Positions 1 through 9,770 of a stretch of 64,000 nucleotides of DNA are shown piece by piece. The translations under genes were made by a program, and so were the position numbers. Location of the stretch: the NCBI RefSeq assembly GCF_009857135.1, contig NZ_CP047318.1, forward strand, positions 5,704,001-5,768,000. Reading direction: 5' to 3'. Positions within the stretch are counted from its first letter, which is position 1. Each line of letters begins with the position of its first letter. Below the pieces are notes generated by a model, which saw nothing but the letters and a program-made list of their open reading frames with translations, did not search any database and was not told the origin of the DNA. The stretch comes from Streptomyces sp. HM190. Lineage in GTDB: Bacteria; Actinomycetota; Actinomycetes; Streptomycetales; Streptomycetaceae.

Positions 1-725
1 TGGCCATCCTCGTCGAGCAGATGCGCCGCGAGGGCTTCGAGCTGACCATCGGCAAGCCGCAGGTCGTCACCAAGGAGATCGACGGCAAGACGTACGAGCC
101 GGTCGAGCGCATGACGATCGACGTGCCCGAGGAGCACATGGGCGCCGTCACGCAGCTCATGGGTGTCCGCAAGGGCCGGATGGACAACATGTCCAACCAC
201 GGCTCGGGCTGGGTCCGCATGGAGTTCGTGGTGCCCTCGCGCGGCCTCATCGGCTTCCGTACCGAGTTCCTCACGCAGACCCGCGGCACGGGTATCGGGC
301 ACTCCATCCACGAGGGCTTCGAGCCCTGGTTCGGCACCCTGCAGACCCGTAACAACGGCTCGCTCGTCGCCGACCGCTCCGGCGCCGTCACCGCGTTCGC
401 GATGACGAACCTGCAGGAGCGCGGTGTGCTGTTCGTGGAGCCCGGCACCGAGGTGTACGAGGGCATGATCGTCGGCGAGAACTCCCGCGCCGACGACATG
501 GACGTCAACATCACCAAGGAGAAGAAGCTCACGAACATGCGGTCCTCGACCGCTGACGTCGCCGAGTCCATCGTCCCGCCCCGCAAGCTGTCGCTTGAGC
601 AGTCGCTGGAGTTCTGCCGGGACGACGAGTGCGTCGAGGTGACCCCGGAGGCCGTGCGCATCCGCAAGGTCAACCTGGACGCCCGCGAGCGCGCCCGCGC
701 CGCCAGCCGCGCCAAGCACGGCTGA
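1..725 (+). CDS. typA: Translational GTPase TypA/BipA, C-terminal part (5' end outside window)
   Basis: Only the last ~240 codons are present. TypA/BipA is a ribosome-associated GTPase related to EF-G that helps ribosome assembly and stress adaptation. The visible part corresponds to the EF-G domain V-like region and the TypA-specific C-terminal domain, including the typical stretch around [19 protein letters not shown] and a basic tail ending RAASRAKHG. The GTPase domain lies upstream of the window. The frame runs open from the left edge to the TGA at 723-725. Lying directly upstream of bldK matches the arrangement I recall from S. coelicolor. A ~470-bp gap separates it from bldKA, so they are probably separate transcripts. 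Confidence 0.95.
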   Translation, partial: AILVEQMRREGFELTIGKPQVVTKEIDGKTYEPVERMTIDVPEEHMGAVTQLMGVRKGRMDNMSNHGSGWVRMEFVVPSRGLIGFRTEFLTQTRGTGIGHSIHEGFEPWFGTLQTRNNGSLVADRSGAVTAFAMTNLQERGVLFVEPGTEVYEGMIVGENSRADDMDVNITKEKKLTNMRSSTADVAESIVPPRKLSLEQSLEFCRDDECVEVTPEAVRIRKVNLDARERARAASRAKHG

Positions 726-1197
726 CACAGCAGTCATCCGCGGCCCCCGGGGACCCGGCCCACCGCCCAGCGGCGGGCCGGGCCCGCGGCGTGCCCGCAC
801 ACGGGGGGGAACCGCTGCGGGGACCGGGGCTCCCGGACCGCTCGTGAAGGAGTGGTGGGGGACGGCCGGTCCCACGTCCCGAACCTCTCCACGAGCTGTC
901 GGTGTGCTGTGCGGCACTGTTCGCATATCGGTGTTCCGGCGATCAAGTTTCGGACATGTAAACAAAAATCCTTCACTGAATGTCCGATTCGCCGGAATCT
1001 GATCTCGCCTGTCAAGCGCGACCAGATGTCAATCTTTGCAATTTTTGCTCAAAATATGGACGGTAGGGAGATCCCTATGTCTTCCGCCCTTGACGCGCGT
1101 TGACTCACTTGGCGAAAGTTCCCCCAAAACGCAGAACCCGCCGGTAGCCGGATCTGTGCTGCGCTCAACTCTCCAACCCCCCGGGGGAAGAACACAC
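726..1197. other. typA-bldKA intergenic region (promoter region of bldK)
   Basis: This 472-bp non-coding stretch has two parts. The first ~200 bp are GC-rich. From about 905 to 1130 it becomes unusually AT-rich for this genome, as expected for a promoter region. It holds the bipartite inverted repeat at 934-997 (separate entry). A GGGGGAAG ribosome-binding site lies just before the bldKA ATG at 1198. I see no convincing short gene. Confidence 0.6.
934..997. promoter_or_regulatory. Bipartite inverted repeat upstream of bldKA (candidate operator or attenuator)
   Basis: Two nested perfect arms are visible. TTCCGGCGA (934-942) pairs with TCGCCGGAA (989-997). TCGGACAT (950-957) pairs with ATGTCCGA (980-987). 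They are joined by a 7-nt/1-nt asymmetric internal loop and an A-rich 22-nt terminal loop. No T-run follows, so it is not a simple terminator. A regulator-binding site or a structured leader for the bldK transcript is an inference. Confidence 0.5.
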
Positions 1198-2241
1198 ATG
1201 ACCAGTCCAACCAAGGCCGAGGGCTCCGGGCCCGCGGTCGCCTTGGACCCCGAACTGGCGGCGACCTCCGAGGTCGACAAGCCCAAGACCCTTGAGGGCC
1301 GTTCCCCCGGCCAGCTCATGTGGCAGCGCTTCAGGCGTGACCGTACCGGCATGATCTGCGCCGGGGTAGTGATTTTCTTCTTCGTCATCTCGCTGTGCGC
1401 GCCGCTGCTCACCGCGATCAGCGGCACCAACCCGTACACGCTGTACGGTCAGGACCCGACCTACGCGGACAGCCCCGTCCTCGACGACTTCGGTCTGCCG
1501 CTCGGCTACCTCGGCGGTGTCTCGGGGGACCACTGGTTCGGGGTCGAGCCGCAGTACGGGCGTGACCTGTTCGCCATGCTGATGTACGGCATGCGGACCT
1601 CGCTGTACATGGCGCTCGGTGTCACGGTGCTGCTGATGGCCACCGGCGTGATCATCGGTCTGATCGGCGGCTACTTCGGTGGTCGTACCGACTACTGGAT
1701 CGGTCGCGTCACCGACTTCTTCCTGTCCTTCCCGCAGCAGCTGTTCTTCATCGCCTTCATGCCCGTGGTCACCGCGTTCTTCGTGGACCCCCGGGAGGAG
1801 ACGCCCACCTACTTCCGAGCGGTGGCGATCCTGATCGTGCTCTGGCTGCTGGGCTGGATGGGAATGGCCCGGCTCGTCCGGTCCACGGTGCTGTCGCTGC
1901 GTGAGCGGGAGTTCGTGGAGGCGGCCAAGGTCTCCGGCGCCTCGCCGTGGCGGATCGTCCGCAAGGAGATCCTGCCGAACGTCGTCTCGCCGATCCTGGT
2001 GCAGTTCACGTATCAGCTGCCCAGCACGATCCTCACCATCGCGTTCCTCTCCTTCGCGGGTGTCGGCTTCGTCGAACCCACCCCGGACTGGGGAAAGCTT
2101 TTCGCAGCAGGCGCCAAGTACGCAGAACAGGACCCCGCGTTCATGTTCTTCCCGGGCGTGGCCCTGGTGATCTTCATCCTGTGCTTCAACCTCCTCGGAG
2201 ACTCCGTACGGGATGCGTTTGACCCCAAGTCCGGGCGCTGA
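1198..2241 (+). CDS. bldKA: BldKA: oligopeptide ABC transporter permease
   Basis: Inner-membrane permease (DppC/OppC type, 347 aa) of the BldK oligopeptide importer. In S. coelicolor this importer is needed for aerial hyphae formation and is thought to take up an extracellular peptide signal. A hydrophilic N-terminal extension of ~50 residues precedes the first membrane span (~52-74). Further spans follow, and the cytoplasmic EAA loop that contacts the ATPase starts EFVEAAKVSGASPWRIVRKE at ~240-260. The ATG at 1198 is chosen because GGGGGAAG lies 7-14 nt upstream, whereas the open frame continues further upstream without coding character. It is first in the five-gene order permease-lipoprotein-permease-ATPase-ATPase that is diagnostic of bldK. 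Confidence 0.9.
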   Translation: MTSPTKAEGSGPAVALDPELAATSEVDKPKTLEGRSPGQLMWQRFRRDRTGMICAGVVIFFFVISLCAPLLTAISGTNPYTLYGQDPTYADSPVLDDFGLPLGYLGGVSGDHWFGVEPQYGRDLFAMLMYGMRTSLYMALGVTVLLMATGVIIGLIGGYFGGRTDYWIGRVTDFFLSFPQQLFFIAFMPVVTAFFVDPREETPTYFRAVAILIVLWLLGWMGMARLVRSTVLSLREREFVEAAKVSGASPWRIVRKEILPNVVSPILVQFTYQLPSTILTIAFLSFAGVGFVEPTPDWGKLFAAGAKYAEQDPAFMFFPGVALVIFILCFNLLGDSVRDAFDPKSGR

Positions 2242-2343
2242 ACCGTCCATTGGTGGGGGGTGACTGCCGCCCCCGCGTCGGCCTACCAGCCGCGTCAGGC
2301 AGTACTCATGGATAACAACCGACAGGTAGGTGCATACACCGTC

Positions 2344-4137
2344 ATGAAGTCGCTCACCTCGCGCAGAGCCCGCGCCATAGTCGTCGCCCTCGCGGCCGGC
2401 TCCCTCGCGCTGACCGGCTGCTCGGAGAACAAGGGCACGAACTCCAGCGCCAACTCCAAGGAAGACCAGAAGAAGGCCGCTGAGCAGTCGAAGGCTGTGT
2501 CCTACGCCGACGCGAAGGCCTCCGCCGGTCCGGCCCCCGAGGTTCCCGGCGCCAAGAGCGGTGGCACCGTCACGGTCTACCAGGAGGCGGGCCTCACGCA
2601 CGTCGACCCGGGTCAGATCTACGTCTCGGACGCCGGCCAGCTCTCCAACCTGATCTTCCGCGGTCTGACCAACTTCTCCGAGGACGGCAAGGGCAACGTC
2701 TCGGTCGTGGGTGACATCGCCACCGACGCCGGCAAGTCCTCCGACGGCGGCAAGACCTGGACCTTCACGCTGAAGGACGGGATCAAGGACCAGAACGGCA
2801 ACGAGATCACCTCGGCCGACGTCCGCCACACCGTCGAGCGCACCTACGCCGAGTTCATCTTCGACGGCCCGACGTACCTGCAGAACTGGCTGAGCGGCCC
2901 GAAGTACCGGGAGGCCCTGCCGGACGGTGGCTTCGGCAAGAAGCACCTGCCGGACAGCGTCCTCGAGACGCCGGACGACAAGACCGTCATCTTCCACTTC
3001 GACACCGCGCGTCCGGACCTGCCGCAGACGCTCGCGATGCCGGGCTACTCCATCGTTCCGGAGAAGACCGACACGAAGGAGAAGTACGACAAGGCCCCGG
3101 TCGCCCTCGGCCCGTACAAGATCTCCGAGTACAAGGTCGGCAAGTCCCTCAAGCTCGTCAAGAACGACCAGTGGGACCCCAAGACCGACTCCGTGCGCCA
3201 CCAGTACGTGGACGGATGGGACTTCCAGTTCGGCGTCACCGAGTCCACGCAGACCAAGCGTCTGATCTCGGACCAGGGCGACTCCAAGAACGCCATCCAG
3301 TTCACGGGCAGCGTCGACGCCACGCAGATCCAGGACGTCATCAGCGACCCGTCCGTCAACAAGCGCACGATCAAGGGCTTCCAGCCCTACGTCATGCAGC
3401 TGACGTTCAACCTGGACCGCGTCAAGAACAAGACGGTCCGTGACGCCGTCACCTACGCGGTGAACTCCAAGTCGCTGATCGCCGGTGAGGGTGGCGCGTA
3501 CGGCGGCGACGTGGCCCCGAACCTGTTCGCCCCGACCCTGCCGGGCTACGAGAAGGACTACGACCCCTACGGCCGTCTGAAGACGCCGCAGGGCAACATC
3601 GAGAAGGCCAAGGAGCTCCTGAAGGACGTTCCGGCCGCGGAGAAGAAGCTCGTCTTCGCCTACGGCAACACCGAGCAGGGCCAGAAGCGCAAGGTGGCCA
3701 TCGAGGACGCCCTGGGCAAGGTCGGCATCGACGTCGTCTCCAAGGAGATCGACTCCGCCAGCTACTACCAGCAGATCGGTGAGCTGGACAACCCGTACGA
3801 CATGTACATCACGGGCTGGGGCCAGGACTGGCCGTCCCCGGGTACGGTCGTCACACCGATCTACGACGGTGACCAGGTCGCCAAGGGCTCGTCGAACTAC
3901 TCGCACATCAACGACCCGAAGGTCCAGGAGCTCATCAAGAAGGCCCTGACCCAGGAGCCGACCGAGGCCGCCAAGACCTGGCGCGACGCCCACCACTACA
4001 TCCTGGAGAAGGTCAACCCGGCCGCTCCGCTGTGGTACACGAAGCAGTTCCAGCTCTACGGCTCGAACATCGGCGGTGCCCGCTACAGCACCGAGTCCAG
4101 CTACATCGACGTCACCCGACTGTTCCTGAAGTCGTAA
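2344..4137 (+). CDS. bldKB: BldKB: oligopeptide-binding lipoprotein
   Basis: Extracytoplasmic substrate-binding protein (SBP family 5, 597 aa) that delivers peptides to the BldKA/BldKC channel. The N-terminus is a lipoprotein signal: basic MKSLTSRRAR, a hydrophobic stretch, and a lipobox LTGC with the lipidated Cys at ~25. A Lys/Ser-rich linker and the two-lobed binding domain follow. I chose ATG 2344 because signal peptide and lipobox follow at normal spacing; an in-frame ATG at 2308 would add 12 polar residues. Its 3' end is followed by a strong hairpin (4154-4187), a common way to make more binding protein than transporter subunits. Confidence 0.92.
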   Translation: MKSLTSRRARAIVVALAAGSLALTGCSENKGTNSSANSKEDQKKAAEQSKAVSYADAKASAGPAPEVPGAKSGGTVTVYQEAGLTHVDPGQIYVSDAGQLSNLIFRGLTNFSEDGKGNVSVVGDIATDAGKSSDGGKTWTFTLKDGIKDQNGNEITSADVRHTVERTYAEFIFDGPTYLQNWLSGPKYREALPDGGFGKKHLPDSVLETPDDKTVIFHFDTARPDLPQTLAMPGYSIVPEKTDTKEKYDKAPVALGPYKISEYKVGKSLKLVKNDQWDPKTDSVRHQYVDGWDFQFGVTESTQTKRLISDQGDSKNAIQFTGSVDATQIQDVISDPSVNKRTIKGFQPYVMQLTFNLDRVKNKTVRDAVTYAVNSKSLIAGEGGAYGGDVAPNLFAPTLPGYEKDYDPYGRLKTPQGNIEKAKELLKDVPAAEKKLVFAYGNTEQGQKRKVAIEDALGKVGIDVVSKEIDSASYYQQIGELDNPYDMYITGWGQDWPSPGTVVTPIYDGDQVAKGSSNYSHINDPKVQELIKKALTQEPTEAAKTWRDAHHYILEKVNPAAPLWYTKQFQLYGSNIGGARYSTESSYIDVTRLFLKS

Positions 4138-4153
4138 CTCTCTACGGCTGAAC

Positions 4154-4187
4154 GCGGGAGTGCGCACCAGGCGGAGCGCACTCCCGC
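4154..4187 (+). terminator. bldKB-bldKC intergenic hairpin (attenuator or mRNA stabiliser)
   Basis: A perfect 12-bp stem GCGGGAGTGCGC / GCGCACTCCCGC (4154-4165 with 4176-4187) closes a 10-nt loop. It is extended by GAAC/GTTC with one bulged G. No T-run follows, and bldKC starts ~50 nt downstream. Partial termination or 3'-end protection of the bldKAB message is the likely role. Confidence 0.65.
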
Positions 4188-4236
4188 GGTTCCGTGAACC
4201 CCCTCCACCGTCTCCGCAGAGAGCAGCCTTGCCGCC

Positions 4237-5214
4237 ATGCTTCAGTTCATCATCCGGCGATTGGCCGGCGCCGTCGTCACCCTGTTCCTGATCGGCGCAG
4301 TCACGTTCTTCCTCTTCGTCGCCGCACCTTCCGACTACGCCTCCCTGGCCTGTGGCAGGGACTGCTCCCCCGAGAGACTGGATGCCATCCGCCACGCGCT
4401 CGGTCTCAACGAACCGATCTTCAAGCAGTTCTGGGAGTTCATGTCCGGCATCGTGGTCGGCCGTGACTTCCCCGACGGCCACTGCGCCGCTCCGTGTCTC
4501 GGCCAGTCGTTCTACTCCGGCGACTTCGTCTGGGACACGATCATGGACCGGTTCCCGCTGACCCTGTCGCTGACGGTCGGTGCCATGACCGTCTTCCTGA
4601 TCGTCGGCATCGGCGCGGGCATGCTGGCCGCCTACCGGCGAGGCTCCCTGGTGGACAAGATCGCCACCGGCTCGTCCATGGTCCTCAGCTCGTTCCAGAT
4701 CTACTTCCTCGGCCCCATCGTGCTCACCATCCTCGTGTACAGCACGGGCTGGATGGAGGACCCCAAGTACGTGCCCTTCACCGAAGACCCCGTCGGCTGG
4801 CTCGTCGGACTGTCCATCCCCATGGTGGTGATGGCCACGATCTTCACCGCGCAGTACACGCGTATGGCGCGCGCCTCGATGATCGAGCAGCTCGCGGAGG
4901 AGCACGTGCGCACGGCGCGGGCCAAGGGCATGTCGAAGAAGTTCGTCTTCTTCCGCTACGCCTGGCGCGGTTCGCTCATCCCGATCGTCACCGTCCTCGG
5001 CATCGACATCAGCGCACTGCTGGGCGGCGGCGTGGTCACCGAGCTGACCTTCTCCCTCCAGGGCATCGGCCGCCTGGCCGTGGACGGAGCGATCAACAAG
5101 GACCTCCCGCTGACCATGGGTGTGATGCTGTTCGGAGCCTTCTTCATCCTGCTCCTGAACATCCTCGTCGACATCGTGTACGCCTGGATCGACCCGCGCG
5201 TCCGGCTCTCCTAG
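4237..5214 (+). CDS. bldKC: BldKC: oligopeptide ABC transporter permease
   Basis: Second membrane permease (DppB/OppB type, 325 aa) that pairs with BldKA. The first membrane span begins almost at the N-terminus (FIIRRLAGAVVTLFLIGAVT), as usual for this subfamily. The first extracytoplasmic loop has an uncommon set of Cys residues (CGRDCSPE near 40 and HCAAPC near 85), possibly forming disulfides. The EAA loop is EHVRTARAKGMSKKF at ~222. ATG 4237 lies ~100 bp after bldKB, beyond the hairpin. The stop is 15 bp before bldKD, so bldKCDE are probably translated from one message. Confidence 0.9.
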   Translation: MLQFIIRRLAGAVVTLFLIGAVTFFLFVAAPSDYASLACGRDCSPERLDAIRHALGLNEPIFKQFWEFMSGIVVGRDFPDGHCAAPCLGQSFYSGDFVWDTIMDRFPLTLSLTVGAMTVFLIVGIGAGMLAAYRRGSLVDKIATGSSMVLSSFQIYFLGPIVLTILVYSTGWMEDPKYVPFTEDPVGWLVGLSIPMVVMATIFTAQYTRMARASMIEQLAEEHVRTARAKGMSKKFVFFRYAWRGSLIPIVTVLGIDISALLGGGVVTELTFSLQGIGRLAVDGAINKDLPLTMGVMLFGAFFILLLNILVDIVYAWIDPRVRLS

Positions 5215-5229
5215 GAAGAACGAACCACC

Positions 5230-6291
5230 GTGACCACACTGACCAAGACCGAGGACGCCCCGGCCCCGACCGGGCCCGAGAGCTTCCTCTCGGTCCGTGA
5301 CCTGCGGGTGCAGTTCTCCACCGAGGACGGCATCGTCAAGGCCGTCGACGGGCTCTCCTTCGACGTCGAGCGCGGCAAGACCCTCGGCATCGTGGGGGAG
5401 TCCGGCTCCGGCAAGTCCGTCACCAACCTGACGATCCTGGGCCTGCACAACCCTCGGACCAGCCACATCGACGGCGAGATCCTGCTCGACGGCAAGGAAC
5501 TCGTCACCGCCCCGGAGAAGGAGCTGGAGCAGCTCCGCGGCAACAAGATGGCGATGATCTTCCAGGACCCGCTGACGGCCCTGTCGCCGTACTACACGGT
5601 GGGCCGGCAGCTGTCCGAGCCGTTCATGAAGCACCGCGGCGCCTCCAAGAAGGAGGCCAAGGACCGGGCCATCCAGATGCTGGAGAAGGTCGGCATCCCG
5701 CAGCCCAAGGTGCGCTTCGACGACTACCCGCACCAGTTCTCCGGCGGTATGCGCCAGCGCGCGATGATCGCCATGGCGCTGATGTGCGACCCCGACCTGC
5801 TGATCGCGGACGAGCCCACGACCGCGCTCGACGTGACCGTGCAGGCCCAGATCCTCGACCTGCTCAAGGACCTCCAGCAGGAGTTCGGCTCCGCGATCAT
5901 CTTCATCACCCACGACCTCGGCGTCATCTCCAACATGGCCGACGACCTGCTGGTGATGTACGCGGGCCGCGCCGTGGAGCGCGGCAGCGTCAAGGAGGTG
6001 CTGCGCACCCCCCAGCACCCCTACACCTGGGGCCTGCTCAGCTCGATGCCGCGCCTCGACGGCGACATCCACGAGACGCTGTCGCCGATACCCGGCTCGC
6101 CGCCCTCGCTGCTCAACCCGCCCACCGGCTGCCGCTTCCACCCCCGGTGCGCGTTCACCGGCGAGGTCACCGGCACGCTGTGCAGCGACACCCGTCCGCC
6201 GCTCGCCGACGGCCGCGCCGCCGCGTGCCACCTGACCGCGCAGCAGAAGCAGTCCATCTTCATCGACAAGATCCAGCCCCGGCTGCGCTAG
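5230..6291 (+). CDS. bldKD: BldKD: oligopeptide ABC transporter ATP-binding protein
   Basis: Cytoplasmic ATPase (DppD/OppD type, 353 aa) powering the BldK importer. Visible motifs are Walker A GESGSGKS (~57-64), the signature FSGGMRQR (~170), Walker [13 protein letters not shown] (~191-202) and the H-loop FITHDLG. The C-terminal oligopeptide-transporter domain has the Cys-containing motif [10 protein letters not shown] (~300). The start is GTG 5230, 15 bp after bldKC, with an upstream AGGAAG Shine-Dalgarno. Only 14 bp separate it from bldKE. The 353-aa length is normal for the family. Confidence 0.9.
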   Translation: MTTLTKTEDAPAPTGPESFLSVRDLRVQFSTEDGIVKAVDGLSFDVERGKTLGIVGESGSGKSVTNLTILGLHNPRTSHIDGEILLDGKELVTAPEKELEQLRGNKMAMIFQDPLTALSPYYTVGRQLSEPFMKHRGASKKEAKDRAIQMLEKVGIPQPKVRFDDYPHQFSGGMRQRAMIAMALMCDPDLLIADEPTTALDVTVQAQILDLLKDLQQEFGSAIIFITHDLGVISNMADDLLVMYAGRAVERGSVKEVLRTPQHPYTWGLLSSMPRLDGDIHETLSPIPGSPPSLLNPPTGCRFHPRCAFTGEVTGTLCSDTRPPLADGRAAACHLTAQQKQSIFIDKIQPRLR

Positions 6292-6305
6292 GGAGAACCG
6301 AGATC

Positions 6306-7448
6306 ATGAGCGACAACCTCACCCTCCCCGCACAGCAGGGCTCCACCGGCACCTCGACGGAGCCCCTCCTCGAGGTGCGGGGGCTCACCAAGCACTTCCC
6401 CATCTACGGCGGCTTCCCGATCAAGCGCAAGGTCGGCGCCGTGCAGGCCGTCGACGGCGTCGATCTGACCGTCGGCGTCGGCGAGAGCGTCGGCCTGGTG
6501 GGCGAGTCGGGCTGCGGCAAGTCGACCACCGGCCGGCTGATCACCCGGCTGCTGGAGCCCACCGCGGGCACGATCAGCTACCTGGGCCAGGACATCACCC
6601 ACGCCTCGCGCAAGCAGCTGGCGCCGGTGCGGTCCGACATTCAGATGATCTTCCAGGACCCGTACTCCTCGCTGAACCCGCGCCAGACCGTCGGCACCAT
6701 CATCAAGTCGCCGATGGAGGTCAACGGGATCGAGCCGGAGGGTGGCCGGGAGAAGAAGGTCCGCGAGCTCCTGGAGCTCGTCGGTCTCAACCCGGAGCAC
6801 TACAACCGCTTCCCGCACGAGTTCTCCGGCGGTCAGCGCCAGCGCATCGGCGTCGCCCGTGCCCTGGCCCTCAACCCGAAGCTGATCGTGGCGGACGAGC
6901 CGGTCTCCGCGCTGGACGTGTCGATCCAGGCGCAGGTGGTGAACCTGCTGCAGGAGGTGCAGCAGGAGCTGGGCATCGCCTTCCTGTTCATCGCCCACGA
7001 CCTCGCGATCGTGCGGCACTTCTCGCAGCGCGTCGCGGTCATGTACCTCGGCAAGGTGGTCGAGGTCGGCGACCGTGACGCCATCTACAACCGGCCCCGC
7101 CACCCGTACACCCACGCCCTGCTCTCCGCGGTCCCCGAGGTCGCGATCGACGACGAGACCGAGGCGAAGGAGCGGATCCGTCTCTACGGCGACGTCCCCT
7201 CCCCGATCTCCCCGCCGTCCGGCTGCCGCTTCCGCACCCGCTGCTGGAAGGCGCAGGACAAGTGCGCCAGCGAGGAGCCCCCGCTGCTGCAGATCTCCGG
7301 CAACCGTGACGGCCACCTGACGGCCTGCCACTTCCCGGAGGACCCCACCACGGAGGCCCGCGCCGAGGACGTCATCCTGGACCCCGCGCTGAAGGCGCTG
7401 GAGAAGGACGCGGCCGACGACACCGGGGCGAAGCCCGCCAAGGACTGA
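6306..7448 (+). CDS. bldKE: BldKE: oligopeptide ABC transporter ATP-binding protein
   Basis: Second ATPase (DppF/OppF type, 380 aa), forming a heterodimer with BldKD. Motifs are Walker [10 protein letters not shown] (~66-74), signature [15 protein letters not shown], Walker [13 protein letters not shown] and the C-terminal [15 protein letters not shown] segment typical of peptide importers. ATG 6306 is preceded by GGGAGAA. A Lys/Asp/Ala-rich C-terminal tail of ~40 residues follows the conserved domain. It is the last bldK gene, followed within 20 bp by a very strong terminator. Confidence 0.9.
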   Translation: MSDNLTLPAQQGSTGTSTEPLLEVRGLTKHFPIYGGFPIKRKVGAVQAVDGVDLTVGVGESVGLVGESGCGKSTTGRLITRLLEPTAGTISYLGQDITHASRKQLAPVRSDIQMIFQDPYSSLNPRQTVGTIIKSPMEVNGIEPEGGREKKVRELLELVGLNPEHYNRFPHEFSGGQRQRIGVARALALNPKLIVADEPVSALDVSIQAQVVNLLQEVQQELGIAFLFIAHDLAIVRHFSQRVAVMYLGKVVEVGDRDAIYNRPRHPYTHALLSAVPEVAIDDETEAKERIRLYGDVPSPISPPSGCRFRTRCWKAQDKCASEEPPLLQISGNRDGHLTACHFPEDPTTEARAEDVILDPALKALEKDAADDTGAKPAKD

Positions 7449-7460
7449 GACCAGGTCACC

Positions 7461-7506
7461 CACCGGCCCGGGGGCGGAGTCGCACGACTCCGCCCCCGGG
7501 CCGGTG
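7461..7506 (+). terminator. Terminator of the bldK operon
   Basis: A perfect 22-bp inverted repeat (7461-7482 with 7485-7506) rich in GC, with only two bases between arms, lies 12 bp after the bldKE stop. There is no long T-run, which is usual for Streptomyces terminators. Confidence 0.85.
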
Positions 7507-8080
7507 TCGTGCGTACGGGCGGTGACGACCGGCTGCGACGTGCGCCACCGGGTTCCGTCATCGCCGGCCGAGCGGGGCCGCGCCAGGCGATCCGGCCGGC
7601 CGAGCGGGTGCCGCCGCCGCGGCCATTGCGCTCCCGGCCCGCAGCTGTCAGGGACGGGCGTGCGGTGCGTGGCGCCCGGGTGGCGGGCGTTCCCCGGCAT
7701 GCCCCTCAACTCGCCCCGCGCCGCGTCGATGTGCCCTCCACGGCCTGAGCCGGACCTTCGTTCCTCGACCCGTGGCCGGCCCACCGGATGACGCCCGTCG
7801 GCCCCGCCATGACCGGCCCGAGGACCGCCCCACGCGCCCCCCTCACCCCCTCGAACCCCGCTCTTGCCGGGCCGAAGCCGGACCCGCCCCGACGCCACGC
7901 CCCGGCGAGGCGTCCCGCCGCTTCGGCCGCCGGGGAGGGCCCTCCCGGTGGCCCTCCCCGATGCCCTTCCACGGCTGCCCCCGCCCGGCGTTCCTCCTCG
8001 TACGGACCCCTCAGACATGCGGTATGCGAGAGATGTGCCGATATTGTCCGATAACGGGATCACTGATGAGGAGGCACTCG
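7507..8080. other. Intergenic region between the two peptide-importer operons
   Basis: This 574-bp stretch has no gene with convincing codon use on either strand. The first 450 bp are GC-rich with short direct repeats of CCGGCCGAGCGGG. The last ~60 bp, from about 8020, are less GC-rich and probably carry the promoter of the following operon. A GATGAGGAGG Shine-Dalgarno precedes the ATG at 8081. Confidence 0.5.
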
Positions 8081-9721
8081 ATGCGCGGAGCCACGCATGC
8101 CAGATGGGCCGCCGGCGCGGTCGCGGTGGCGCTCGCCGCGACCGGATGCGGCGGCGGGGACAGCGGCGGCAGCAGTGGCGGCGGTGACAGCGGCGCGGTG
8201 CTCAGCTCCTCCTGGGGTGACCCGCAGAACCCGCTGGAGCCGGCCAACACCAACGAGGTGCAGGGCGGCAAGGTGCTGGACATGATCTTCCGCGGGCTGA
8301 AGCGGTACAACGCCAAGACCGGCGCGGCCGAGGACATGCTCGCCGAGAAGATCGAGACGACGGACTCGCAGAACTTCACGATCACCGTCAAGGACGGCTG
8401 GACCTTCAGCAACGGCGAGAAGGTCACCGCCAAGTCCTTCGTGGACGCGTGGAACTACGGGGCCAGCCTGAAGAACAACCAGAAGAACGCGTACTTCTTC
8501 GAGTACATCCAGGGTTACGACAAGGTCCACCCGAGCGACGGCAGCAAGCAGACCGCCGACACCCTCTCCGGCCTGAAGGTCGTCGACGACCGGACGTTCA
8601 CCGTCGCGCTGACGCAGAAGTTCTCGACGTTCCCCGACACCCTCGGCTACAACGCCTACGTCCCGCTGCCCCAGTCGTTCTTCACCGACCACAAGGCCTG
8701 GCTGGCCAAGCCCGTCGGCAACGGCCCCTACGCCGTGGACTCCTACACCAAGGGCTCCCAGCTCTCCGTCCGGAAGTGGGACGGCTACCCGGGCGAGGAC
8801 AAGGCCCAGAACGGCGGCGTGGACCTCAAGGTCTACACGGACAACAACACCGCCTACACCGACCTGTTGGCCGGCAACCTCGACCTCGTGGACGACGTGC
8901 CCGCCGCCCAGCTGAAGAACGTCCAGGCCGACCTCGGCGACCGGTACATCAACACCCCGGCCGGCATCATCCAGACGCTGTCCTTCCCGTTCTACGACAA
9001 GGCGTGGAACAAGCCCGGCTCGGAGAAGGTCCGCGAGGGCCTGTCGAGGGCGATCGACCGCGACCAGATCACCGACACCATCTTCCAGAAGACCCGCACC
9101 CCCGCCACCGACTGGACCTCACCGGTGCTGGGCGAGGACGGCGGTTACAAGGAGGGCCTGTGCGGTGACGCCTGCGAGTACGACGCGGACGCCGCCAAGA
9201 AGCTGGTCAAGGAGGGCGGCGGCCTCCCCGGCGGCCAGGTCAAGATCACGTACAACGCGGACACCGGCTCCCACAAGCAGTGGGTCGACGCCGTCTGCAA
9301 CTCCATCAACAACGCCCTCGACAACGACCAGGCGTGCGTCGGCAACCCGGTCGGCACCTTCGCCGACTACCGCAACCAGATCACCGAGCGGAAGATGAGC
9401 GGCCCGTTCCGCGCCGGCTGGCAGATGGACTACCCGCTGATCCAGAACTTCCTCCAGCCGCTGTACTACACCAATGCCTCCTCCAACGACGGCAAGTGGT
9501 CCAACGCCGACTTCGACAAGCTCGTCAACGAGGCCAACGCCGAGGAGGACACCGCGAAGGCCGTGCAGAAGTTCCAGCAGGCCGAGGAAGTCGTCCGGGA
9601 CAACATGGCCGCCATCCCGCTCTGGTACCAGAACGGCAGCGCGGGCTACTCCCAGCGGCTCTCCAACGTGTCCCTGAACCCGTTCAGCGTGCCGGTGTAC
9701 GACCAGATCAAGGTCAGCTGA
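8081..9721 (+). CDS. Peptide ABC transporter substrate-binding lipoprotein
   Basis: Extracytoplasmic solute-binding protein (SBP family 5, 546 aa), the first gene of a second oligopeptide/dipeptide importer. The N-terminus carries a lipoprotein signal with the likely lipidated Cys in ALAATGC (~24), then a Gly/Ser-rich linker (GGGDSGGSSGGGDSG). ATG 8081 is chosen over the in-frame ATG at 8066 because GATGAGGAGG lies immediately upstream of 8081. It is about 50 residues shorter than BldKB and clearly a separate subfamily. Substrate is unknown; oligopeptides are inferred from the operon's Dpp/Opp architecture. Confidence 0.88.
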   Translation: MRGATHARWAAGAVAVALAATGCGGGDSGGSSGGGDSGAVLSSSWGDPQNPLEPANTNEVQGGKVLDMIFRGLKRYNAKTGAAEDMLAEKIETTDSQNFTITVKDGWTFSNGEKVTAKSFVDAWNYGASLKNNQKNAYFFEYIQGYDKVHPSDGSKQTADTLSGLKVVDDRTFTVALTQKFSTFPDTLGYNAYVPLPQSFFTDHKAWLAKPVGNGPYAVDSYTKGSQLSVRKWDGYPGEDKAQNGGVDLKVYTDNNTAYTDLLAGNLDLVDDVPAAQLKNVQADLGDRYINTPAGIIQTLSFPFYDKAWNKPGSEKVREGLSRAIDRDQITDTIFQKTRTPATDWTSPVLGEDGGYKEGLCGDACEYDADAAKKLVKEGGGLPGGQVKITYNADTGSHKQWVDAVCNSINNALDNDQACVGNPVGTFADYRNQITERKMSGPFRAGWQMDYPLIQNFLQPLYYTNASSNDGKWSNADFDKLVNEANAEEDTAKAVQKFQQAEEVVRDNMAAIPLWYQNGSAGYSQRLSNVSLNPFSVPVYDQIKVS

Positions 9722-9770
9722 GCCGTCCGGGCGGGCGCCCCGGCGCCCGCCCACTACCTCCGGAGTCCGT

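Noticed and set aside
1165-6231. A 5-kb open frame on the minus strand opposite bldK
   Set aside because: It is the antisense of bldKA-bldKD, with composition dominated by complementary codons (runs of Arg, Gly, Val, Asp) and no domain. It is an artefact of high GC content.
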